From positions 868,001 to 932,000 of the forward strand of contig NZ_FZQA01000001.1 in the NCBI RefSeq assembly GCF_900199215.1: DNA of 64,000 nucleotides, written 5' to 3'. The position numbers and the translations under genes are program-made. Position 1 is the first letter of the stretch. Each line of letters starts with the position of its first letter. Source of the DNA: Amphiplicatus metriothermophilus. GTDB lineage: Bacteria > Pseudomonadota > Alphaproteobacteria > Caulobacterales > Parvularculaceae. Positions 26,550-33,274 of the stretch are shown here, piece by piece. The notes under the pieces were generated by a model. It saw only the letters and a list, made by a program, of their open reading frames with translations. It did not search any database and was not told where the DNA came from.

Positions 26550-27755
26550 TTGGCGGGATTTGCGGCGACCGTCCTGCAGGTGATCCCGGCGCTCGACGCC
26601 GGCGGCGCCGAGCGCACGACGCTCGAGATCGCCCGCGCGATCGTGGAGGCGGGCGGGCGGGCGCTGACGGCGAGCCGCGGCGGGCGCCTCGCCGGCGAGA
26701 TCGAGGCCGCCGGCGGGCGCGTCGTGTCCATGCCGGTCCATTCCAAGAACCCGCTGACCATCTGGGCCAATCGCGCCAGGCTGCTCGACCTGGTCCGGCG
26801 CGAGGGCGTGGACCTCGTTCATGCGCGCTCGCGCGCCCCGGCCTGGAGCGCCCTGTGGGCGGCGCGCGCGGCCGGGATTCCCTTCGTCACGACCTATCAT
26901 GGGGCCTATCGGGCGAACGGCCCGCTCAAGCGGTTCTACAATTCGGCGATGGTCCGCGCCGATCTGGTGATTGCGAACTCCGCCTTCACCGCCGCGGCGA
27001 TCCGCGCCCAGTACGATCTGCCGCCCGGCCGCCTTGCGGTGATTCCGCGCGGGGCCGATCTCGATCATTTCGATCCGGCAGGGGTTTCGCCTGAGCGGGT
27101 CGAGGCGCTGCGCCGCGCCTGGGGGCTGCCGGCGCGCGCGGCCATGTTCGCGCTGCTGCTGCCCGCGCGCCTCACCCCCTGGAAGGGCCATGAGACGGCG
27201 ATCGCGGCGCTGGCGCGGATGGTGGTTAACGAACCGTCAAGCCGCGATGCTGGAAATCAGCCGGTTTTGCAGCTAATTTTCGCGGGGGGCGCGCAGGGGC
27301 GAGGCGATTACGCAGCCCGTCTGCGCGCGGAATGCGAAAAGCGTGGGGTGCGCTCCATGGTTCATTTTGTCGGCCACTGCGCCGACATGCCCGCGGCGTA
27401 CGCGCTCGCCGACGTCGTGCTGGCGCCGTCGCTGCGTCCGGAAGCCTTCGGACGCACGGCCGTGGAAGCCGGCGCCATGGCGCGGCCGGTGATCGCGGCC
27501 GACCATGGCGGCGCGCGCGAGACCGTGATCGACGGCGAGACCGGCGTTCTGGTCCCGCCGAACGATCCCGAAGCGCTCGCCGACGCGATCCGCGAGATCG
27601 CCGCCATGCCTGCGCCGGCGCGCGCAAGAATGGGCGCGACGGCGCGCGCGCGCGTCGCGGAGAAATTCTCGACCGCCGCCATGTGCGCGGCGACGCTCGA
27701 GGCCTATCGCGCGCTTCTTGCGCGCCGCGCCGCGGCGCCGGCCGGACCGGCGTAA
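26550..27755 (+). CDS. Family 4 glycosyltransferase (TTG start)
   Basis: A 401-residue GT-B glycosyltransferase of family GT4. The N-terminal domain opens with LQVIPALDAGGAERTTLEIA, a common GT4 start; the C-terminal domain carries the EX7E motif in RPEAFGRTAVEAGAMARPVI with the nucleotide-sugar pocket after it. The start is TTG at 26550, preceded by GGAAGGAGA; no ATG near it keeps the conserved N-terminus. It is followed 12 bases later by a GT9-like gene, so the pair probably acts in cell-surface glycan or LPS core assembly. Donor and acceptor are unknown. Confidence 0.88.
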   Translation: MAGFAATVLQVIPALDAGGAERTTLEIARAIVEAGGRALTASRGGRLAGEIEAAGGRVVSMPVHSKNPLTIWANRARLLDLVRREGVDLVHARSRAPAWSALWAARAAGIPFVTTYHGAYRANGPLKRFYNSAMVRADLVIANSAFTAAAIRAQYDLPPGRLAVIPRGADLDHFDPAGVSPERVEALRRAWGLPARAAMFALLLPARLTPWKGHETAIAALARMVVNEPSSRDAGNQPVLQLIFAGGAQGRGDYAARLRAECEKRGVRSMVHFVGHCADMPAAYALADVVLAPSLRPEAFGRTAVEAGAMARPVIAADHGGARETVIDGETGVLVPPNDPEALADAIREIAAMPAPARARMGATARARVAEKFSTAAMCAATLEAYRALLARRAAAPAGPA

Positions 27756-27767
27756 GAGGGAGGACGC

Positions 27768-28748
27768 ATGTTCGGGCGTAGAGCGGAGCATATCCTCGTC
27801 ATCGAGACCGGCGGGCTGGCCGCCTTCGTCGCCGCCGAGCCGGCGTTCGAGGCGATCCGCAACGCCCACCGCAAGGCGAAGATCAGCCTGCTGACCAAAG
27901 GCGGCCTGCAAAGGCTCGCCCGCGCCGCGCCCTATTTCGACCAGGTGGCGGCCGTGCCCGACTTTCGCGATCCCGAGACGCGAAAGGCTTTCATCCGTCA
28001 GCTCAAGAATGCGAAGTTCGCGCGGGTGTACGACCTTTCCGCCGACGAGGACGCGCGCCGTCTCCACGCCGCGATGGGTCCATTCCGCCCGAAATGGCTG
28101 TCGGCTGAGCCGCCGGCGCGCCCGCGCCGGGGCGAGGGGACGCGCGCGCCGTCGCTGCCCGACCTGGCCCCGCTTTACGCCGGCGCCGGGTTTCAGCCGG
28201 CCGCGCGCCTGCCGGACTGCGCCTGGGCGCACGCCGCGCGCAAGGATGCGGCCAACATGCAGCCCTCCTGGTTCGGCGTCTCGGGCGCGTTCGGGCTGCT
28301 GCTGCCGGGGCTGAACGAGGCGCTGCGCTGGCCGGCGCCCAATTACGCAAAACTTGCGCGCATCATGGCGCGCGCCCATGTCATGCCGGTGCTGGCCGGC
28401 GGCAAGGATCTGCACGCTTTCGGAGACGCCGTCGCCCATGAGGCGCCGGAAGTGGTGGACCTGTCCGGCAAGACCGACCACCTCCAGCTCGCCGCGCTCG
28501 CCCATGAGGCCTGCTTCTTCGTCACCGATCACGCCGAAGAAGCCCACCTCGCCATGAGCGTGGGCTGCGCCGGCGTGTTGATCCGCAAGCCGGGCCAGCC
28601 GGCGCCGGCCTGCGAAGGCCGCGACGTCGTGCTTATCAACGCCCGCGACAGCCTCGCCGACGCCGATCCCGACTTCGTATGGCGCACCCTGAAGAGCATG
28701 GGTCTCGTACCCGACGAACGCAGCGCCCGCGCTGCGGCGGTCTCATGA
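27768..28748 (+). CDS. Glycosyltransferase family 9 (heptosyltransferase-like) protein
   Basis: A 326-residue protein resembling ADP-heptose:LPS heptosyltransferases. The N-terminus HILVIETGGLAAFVAAEPAF corresponds to the family's loop, where G-D is usual but G-G occurs here. The second domain has the GLNEALRWPAPNYAKLARIM region, where family members have xKxWP, and the DLSGKTDHLQLAALAHEAC segment. These partial matches suggest a diverged GT9 enzyme, possibly with changed substrate. It directly follows the GT4 gene and ends 9 bases before the infC promoter candidate. Confidence 0.78.
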   Translation: MFGRRAEHILVIETGGLAAFVAAEPAFEAIRNAHRKAKISLLTKGGLQRLARAAPYFDQVAAVPDFRDPETRKAFIRQLKNAKFARVYDLSADEDARRLHAAMGPFRPKWLSAEPPARPRRGEGTRAPSLPDLAPLYAGAGFQPAARLPDCAWAHAARKDAANMQPSWFGVSGAFGLLLPGLNEALRWPAPNYAKLARIMARAHVMPVLAGGKDLHAFGDAVAHEAPEVVDLSGKTDHLQLAALAHEACFFVTDHAEEAHLAMSVGCAGVLIRKPGQPAPACEGRDVVLINARDSLADADPDFVWRTLKSMGLVPDERSARAAAVS

Positions 28749-28756
28749 CGCGTCGG

Positions 28757-28784
28757 TTGATCGGGATGGGGAATTGACTATAAA
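28757..28784 (+). promoter_or_regulatory. Sigma-70-type promoter candidate for infC
   Basis: TTGATC (28757-28762) and TATAAA (28779-28784) are separated by 16 bases and lie in the short gap after the glycosyltransferase stop. Transcription would start near 28791, leaving a leader of about 93 bases before the infC start at 28884. That leader is long enough for the translational autocontrol known for infC. Confidence 0.55.
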
Positions 28785-28883
28785 TCGCCAGCCGCGTCGC
28801 GCCGGGGACGGCTTCGTCCGCCGGAGGGCGCGCGCTGTCATCCGGCCCTATTCCGGTTCGAAGCTGCTGATGGAGATGGACAT

Positions 28884-29423
28884 ATAGCCCGCAGACCTAT
28901 CGCTCCCGCCGCGCCGAAAAACGACGGCCCCCGGGTCAACGACCAAATCCGCGTCCCGCAGGTGCTGCTGATCGACGAAACCGGCGAAAAGCGCGGCGTC
29001 GTGCCTACCCGCGAAGCCCTTGAGATCGCCATTCAGGCGGGGCTCGATCTCGTCGAGGTGTCGCCCAATTCGCAGCCGCCGGTCTGCAAGATCCTCGATT
29101 ACGGCAAGTTCAAATACCAGCAGCAGAAGAAGAAGGCCGAAGCCAAGAAGAAGCAGAAGGTCGTCGAGATCAAAGAGATCAAGATGCGGCCGAATATCGA
29201 CCAGCACGATTATGAGGTCAAAACGCGCGCCATCCGCCGCTTCTTCAGCGAGGGCGACAAGGTGAAGGTGACCTTGCGCTTCCGCGGCCGGGAAATGGCC
29301 CATCAGGAGCGCGGGCTCGAGCTTCTGCAGCGCGTGCAGGCCGAGTTCGAGGAAATCGCGAAGGTCGAGCAGACGCCCAAACTCGAAGGCCGACAGATGA
29401 TGATGGTGCTCGCGCCGCGCTGA
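28884..29423 (+). CDS. infC: Translation initiation factor IF-3 with ATA start codon
   Basis: A 179-residue IF-3, which binds the 30S subunit, keeps it free of 50S and proofreads the start codon. The N-terminal domain contains the signature [15 protein letters not shown], followed by a lysine-rich linker and a C-terminal domain with [12 protein letters not shown] and RGREMAHQ. The conserved N-terminus (ARRPIAP, then [10 protein letters not shown]) lies upstream of the first ordinary start (GTG at 28962). No in-frame ATG, GTG or TTG precedes it, and the codon directly before ARRP is ATA at 28884, 8 bases after a GGAG. Rare start codons (ATT in E. coli) are the known basis of IF-3 autoregulation. 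rpmI and rplT, usual downstream partners, are absent. Confidence 0.92.
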   Translation: MARRPIAPAAPKNDGPRVNDQIRVPQVLLIDETGEKRGVVPTREALEIAIQAGLDLVEVSPNSQPPVCKILDYGKFKYQQQKKKAEAKKKQKVVEIKEIKMRPNIDQHDYEVKTRAIRRFFSEGDKVKVTLRFRGREMAHQERGLELLQRVQAEFEEIAKVEQTPKLEGRQMMMVLAPR

Positions 29424-29471
29424 GCGTGGGCCGTCGCTCTCCGGCGCGGCGATGCGCCTTCCATGATCCGA

Positions 29472-29548
29472 AGCGGCCTGGGCCGCTCCTCCGGGACGCC
29501 GGCCAGGCGGACCTGTTCTTTTTCTTTTCGAGAGGCGATCGCGCCTCT
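29472..29548. terminator. Hairpins between infC and TerB-like gene
   Basis: Two perfect stem-loops lie between the convergent ends. AGCGGC/GCCGCT (29472-29487) has a 4-base loop, and AGAGGCG/CGCCTCT (29531-29548) has an ATCG loop. The T-rich run TTCTTTTTCTTTT lies between them on the + strand (about 29516-29528), preceded by a short CAGG/CCTG stem that could act as the infC terminator. Neither hairpin alone has a textbook T-tail. Confidence 0.45.
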
Positions 29549-29985
29549 TACGACGCGCCGTTGATCGTCATGTGCCGGGCGCGCGCGGCGTGCTCGATGG
29601 CGCTCGCGCCGGCGTCGTCGACCTTGAGCGCGTCGCGGACGAGTTCGAGCACGCGGATCTCGGTGAGCTCGAGCCCTTCATCGGCGGTGATCACGTCCAC
29701 CACGGCGGCATAGGCGGTCTCCGCGAGATGATCAGGCAGCGCCGCGGCCGCCGCGGCGAGCACCTTGTGCAGTCCGCCTTCCGACGACATCAGCCTGCCG
29801 CAGGATTCCGCAGTCTCGACAAGGCCTGATTCGTCGGACCCGCTGAAAAGCGGAAAGGAGCGCACCACGCGGCCTATGGTCCTCAGCTCGCGGTCGGTGA
29901 TCCGGCCGTCGGAGGCGGACGCCATCACCATGAGATAGATGATCGCTTCCTGGGGGGTGAGTTCGGCGACGCGTTCGGCTGGCAT
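29548..29985 (-). CDS. TerB-family (tellurite resistance B-like) protein
   Basis: A 145-residue acidic, all-helical protein of the TerB/DjlA-N-like family (LTPQEAIIYLMVMASASDGR, ITDRELRTIGRVV, then a second half with VDVITADEGLELTEIRVLE). The acidic DG-containing segments are metal-binding positions in TerB. I start at the ATG complementary to 29983-29985; the frame beyond it to 30060 runs through the heptamer repeat array and is not protein-like. No other ter genes are nearby, so tellurite resistance is not implied. There is no Shine-Dalgarno; the repeat array abuts the start. Confidence 0.85.
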   Translation of the reverse strand: MPAERVAELTPQEAIIYLMVMASASDGRITDRELRTIGRVVRSFPLFSGSDESGLVETAESCGRLMSSEGGLHKVLAAAAAALPDHLAETAYAAVVDVITADEGLELTEIRVLELVRDALKVDDAGASAIEHAARARHMTINGAS

Positions 29986-30100
29986 GAGAGTTACAGGTTG
30001 CAGGTTGGAGGGTGGAAAAGGTAGGTAGCGGCCTCGCATGGGATGAACGACCGCCGCCATCCTGTCAGCCTACAACCTGCAACCCGCAACCTGCAACCTC
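29986..30100. repeat. Heptamer-array intergenic repeat, locus A
   Basis: Between the divergent TerB-like gene and lysS, six contiguous 7-base units run from 29989: AGTTACA, GGTTGCA, GGTTGGA, GGGTGGA, AAAGGTA and GGTAGCG. On the other strand, reading inward from 30098, are GGTTGCA, GGTTGCG, GGTTGCA, GGTTGTA and GGCTGAC. Units close to the genes are the most regular. AGGTTGCAGGTTG (29995-30007) is an exact inverted copy of 30087-30099. The right array ends one base before the lysS ATG. Confidence 0.85.
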
Positions 30101-31687
30101 ATGTCGTCCCGCGCCTTTTCGCCCGCCGATCTTTCCGCCGCCAGGTCCTGGCCGTTTCAGGAAGCGCGCGCGCTCGTCAAACGGCTGGAGCGCATGAAGG
30201 CCCCGGCGGACCGGCCGGTCGTCTTCGAAACGGGTTATGGCCCCTCGGGCCCGCCTCATATCGGCACCTTCGGGGAAGTGGCGCGCACCACCATGGTCCG
30301 GCGCGCCTTCGAGGCGCTGACGGGCCGGCCGTCGCGGCTCGTGTGCTTTTCCGACGACATGGACGGGATGCGGAAAGTTCCCCCGCACCTTCCCAATCAG
30401 GCGCTGCTTGAAAAGCATCTTCAGATGCCGCTCACCTCGGTCCCGGACCCCTTTGATGCGGAGCACTCCAGTTTCGCCCATCACAACAACGCGATGCTGC
30501 GGAAGTTCCTCGACCAGTTCGGCTTCGAGTACGAATTCCTGTCCGCCACGGAATGCTATCGGTCGGGAAAGTTCGACGAGACGCTCATACGCGTGCTTGA
30601 GCGATACGACGCGGTGATGGAGATCATCCTGCCGACCCTCGGCGAGGAGCGGCGCGCGACTTATTCGCCGATCCTGCCGATCTCGCCGTCGTCGGGGCGC
30701 GTTCTCTACGTGCCGATGCTCGAAATCGATCCCAAGGCCGGCGAAGTCCTCTTCGAGGATGAGGACGGAACGAAGGTCAAGACGCCGGTGACCGGCGGGC
30801 GCGCCAAGCTGCAATGGAAAGCCGACTGGGCTGGCCGCTGGTTCGCTCTGGGCGTCGATTACGAGATGGCGGGGGAAGACCTCACCGAGTCGGTCAGGCT
30901 TTCCTCGCGCATCGTCAGGGCCCTCGGCGGCGAACCGCCGGCGGGCTTCAACTACCAGCTCTTTCTCGACGAGAACGGCAAGAAGATCTCGAAGACCAAG
31001 GGCAACGGCATCACCATCGAGGAATGGCTCGCCTACGCCTCGCCGGAGAGCCTGTCGCTGTACATGTTCCACAATCCCAAGGCGGCCAAGAAGCTTTATT
31101 TCGACGTCATCCCGAAGGTCGCCGACGAATATCTGACCTGGCTGCAGAAGTACCCTTCCCAGGAAGGGGCGGCCGCGCTCGACAATCCGGTCTGGCACAT
31201 TCACGAAGGCGATCCGCCTACGGATATATCGCCTGTCTCCTTTGCGCTCCTGCTCAATCTCGTCAACGCGACGGGAACGGGCGATCCTGAAATTTTGCGC
31301 GGCTTCGTCGCCAAATACCGGCCGAACGCCAGCCCCGAAGCGCTGGCGGCGGCGGAAAAGCTCATCGGCTACGCGGCGCGCTATTACGAGGATTTCGTCA
31401 AGCCGAAAAAGCTTTACCGTGCGCCGAGCGAACAGGAGCGCGCGGCTCTTGCCGCTCTGTCGGCGCGCCTCAAGGAGATCGGCGAAGGCGCCGAGGAAGA
31501 GGTCTATCACACTGCGGCCTTCGACGCCGGCAAGGCGAACGGCTTCGAGAAGAACATCCGCGACTGGTTCAAGGGCCTTTACGAGGTCCTGTTCGGCCAG
31601 CCGGAAGGCCCGCGCATGGGCCCGTTCGTCCGCATTTACGGCACGGCGAACACCGCGAAGCTGATCGACGAGGCGCTGGCGCGCTAG
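30101..31687 (+). CDS. lysS: Class I lysyl-tRNA synthetase
   Basis: A 528-residue lysine-tRNA ligase of the class I (archaeal) type, unrelated to the class II LysRS of most bacteria but usual in alphaproteobacteria. The HIGH-like motif is PPHIGT (H53) and the KMSKS-like loop is KKISKTKG near 295-299, both on a Rossmann fold with a CFSDDMDGMRK segment. The C-terminal 180 residues are the helical anticodon-binding cage. No Shine-Dalgarno is present: the ATG directly follows the heptamer array TGCAACC-TGCAACC. No second LysRS is visible in the window. It converges with the peroxiredoxin gene. Confidence 0.96.
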   Translation: MSSRAFSPADLSAARSWPFQEARALVKRLERMKAPADRPVVFETGYGPSGPPHIGTFGEVARTTMVRRAFEALTGRPSRLVCFSDDMDGMRKVPPHLPNQALLEKHLQMPLTSVPDPFDAEHSSFAHHNNAMLRKFLDQFGFEYEFLSATECYRSGKFDETLIRVLERYDAVMEIILPTLGEERRATYSPILPISPSSGRVLYVPMLEIDPKAGEVLFEDEDGTKVKTPVTGGRAKLQWKADWAGRWFALGVDYEMAGEDLTESVRLSSRIVRALGGEPPAGFNYQLFLDENGKKISKTKGNGITIEEWLAYASPESLSLYMFHNPKAAKKLYFDVIPKVADEYLTWLQKYPSQEGAAALDNPVWHIHEGDPPTDISPVSFALLLNLVNATGTGDPEILRGFVAKYRPNASPEALAAAEKLIGYAARYYEDFVKPKKLYRAPSEQERAALAALSARLKEIGEGAEEEVYHTAAFDAGKANGFEKNIRDWFKGLYEVLFGQPEGPRMGPFVRIYGTANTAKLIDEALAR

Positions 31688-31757
31688 AGGTTACAGCAGG
31701 CAGGGCGCAGGTTGCGCCGCGCCTGGATAAGCGTCCGGCGACCTGCCGCCTTAACCT
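31688..31757. repeat. Heptamer-array intergenic repeat, locus B
   Basis: The 63-base gap between the convergent lysS and peroxiredoxin stops carries GGTTACA, GCAGGCA, GGGCGCA, GGTTGCG in phase from 31689 to 31716. Reading inward on the opposite strand from 31756 is GGTTAA followed by GGCGGCA, GGTCGCC and GGACGCT. The arms AGGTTA/TAACCT pair and could give a long imperfect hairpin acting as a two-way terminator, although no T-run is present. The right arm overlaps the last codons of the peroxiredoxin gene. Confidence 0.7.
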
Positions 31758-32395
31758 TGTCTGTTCGGCTGCGGCGTCACGCGCAGATAAGGCTTGATCT
31801 CCTTCCAGCCCTTCGGAAAGAGCTTTTCCATTTCCGCCTTGTCAGTCAGACTCGGCACGATGATGCAATCGTCGCCATCCTTCCAGTTGACCGGCGTCGC
31901 CACCTTGTAATTATCCGTAAGCTGAAGACTGTCGATCGCCCGCAGGATCTCGCGGAAGTCCCGTCCCGTCGAGGGCGGATAGGTGATGGTGAGCCTCAGC
32001 TTCTTGTTCGGGTCGATCACGAACACCGCGCGCACGGTGATGTTCGCCGCCGCGTCCGGGTGGATCATGCCGTAGAGCTTCGAGACCTTCATGTCCGGGT
32101 CGCCGAGGATCGGATACCAGATGTCGGCCTTCTGGGTTTCCTCAATGTCGGCGATCCATTTCTTGTGATCTTCGACCGAATCCACGGAAAGCGCGATCAC
32201 CTTGACGTTGCGTTTCTCCCACTCTTCCTGGAGTTTCGCGACCTCGCCGAGCTCGGTCGTGCACACCGGCGTGAAGTCCTTCGGATGGCTGAAAAGCACC
32301 GCCCACTTGTCGCCGATCCATTCATGAAAGCGGATCGGGCCGTGGGTCGAGTCTTGGGTGAAGTCAGGGACGGTCTGTCCAAGCAGCAGAGTCAT
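31751..32395 (-). CDS. 1-Cys peroxiredoxin (Prx6 type)
   Basis: A 214-residue thiol peroxidase that reduces hydrogen peroxide and alkyl or lipid hydroperoxides. The peroxidatic cysteine is C45 in FTPVCTTELG, the exact context of Prx6-type enzymes, and the longer C-terminal domain (DIWYPILGDPDMKVSKLYGM, then NWKDGDDCIIVPSLTD) is that of the Prx6 subfamily. The only other cysteine (in DDCIIVP) is not at a resolving position, fitting a 1-Cys mechanism. It is transcribed leftward from a promoter that must lie in the large gap before prkA, making it divergent from the prkA stress cluster. Confidence 0.95.
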   Translation of the reverse strand: MTLLLGQTVPDFTQDSTHGPIRFHEWIGDKWAVLFSHPKDFTPVCTTELGEVAKLQEEWEKRNVKVIALSVDSVEDHKKWIADIEETQKADIWYPILGDPDMKVSKLYGMIHPDAAANITVRAVFVIDPNKKLRLTITYPPSTGRDFREILRAIDSLQLTDNYKVATPVNWKDGDDCIIVPSLTDKAEMEKLFPKGWKEIKPYLRVTPQPNRQG

Positions 32396-33274
32396 GAGGG
32401 TTTCTCCCGAGATGGCGCGCAGCCCGCGCGGCCGCGCCTGGCTGTTCGTTGCACGCCGGCAACATAGTATGTCCTTCTCGCGGCCTAAAGGGCTTTAGCG
32501 CTTGCGCGCGCCGACGCGGCCTTAGGGGAGGCGCCCGCGCGGCGTTTCGAATCAGCCGGAAAGCGCGGACGTGCGCGCCGCGCCTTCCCACGAGACCTTT
32601 CACGCCTGCGCGAGCCTGCGGCGCGAAATTTTTCATCGAGGCGAAACCGGCGCGCAATCAGCCGCTTAGGGGCCGCATTTGCGCGATGGGCCGCATACGG
32701 CGCAAAGGGCCTGTCGCAACGCCGCCTTATTGTTGTTACAATATCCCGCGAGTGACGGAATATTAAGAGCCCATCCGTTAACCTTGGAAGCGCCCGCCCG
32801 GCGAGGCGGGCGGGGCGAGGGGGAAGGCGGCGGAGAGACCGGCGGGAAACCGGTCCGAAGACAGCGGGAGACGACGCACGGGAGCGATTGCGACGCTGAA
32901 ACAGCCGCAGGGTTTCGATGACGCGTAGCGTGGATCACTGGACGGACACGGGGCCGCGACGAATGCGGGAAGGGCCTTGCGTCTTGGCGCGGCGAGACCA
33001 CATCATGGGTATGCCGGCTTCCGCCGCGCAGGACGCCAGAACACCCGTGAGGGCGACGCAGAAGATCGGAATATGGGATTTCGGCTCCGCCGCCTTGGGG
33101 GCGCGGGCCGGAGAAGAGACGAAGGGGGCGCGCGCTGGCCGGCAGGTCGCGCGCGCTTTGACTTTTCGGACTTGGCGCGCCCGCGCCATCAGCGCGGCGC
33201 ATGGCGGCGACGAAACGAAGAACGGTTCCGGCCGGAAGGCCGGCCGGCTCTTCAAACGAGGTGAGTGAGCGCAA
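32396..33274. other. 879-base region without a supported gene (peroxiredoxin/prkA divergent spacer)
   Basis: I see no open frame here with convincing protein character; the candidates (for example 32918-33268 on + and 32935-33255 on -) are short, arginine-rich and mutually overlapping. Structured elements are an AT-rich island with the interrupted palindrome ATTGT-N4-ACAAT at 32729-32742 and GGAATATTAA just after it. There is also a stem ACCGG/CCGGT near 32840-32860, and a strong hairpin CCGGCC-GGAA-GGCCGG near 33228-33245, about 30 bases before the prkA ATG. The right half could be a long prkA leader. Confidence 0.55.

Noticed and set aside
29548-29985. Tellurite resistance locus
   Set aside because: Only a TerB-like protein is present, with no terC, terD, terZ or other partners.
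32918-33268. Possible small gene of 116 codons before prkA
   Set aside because: No ribosome-binding site, basic low-complexity protein, and an equally good frame on the opposite strand.
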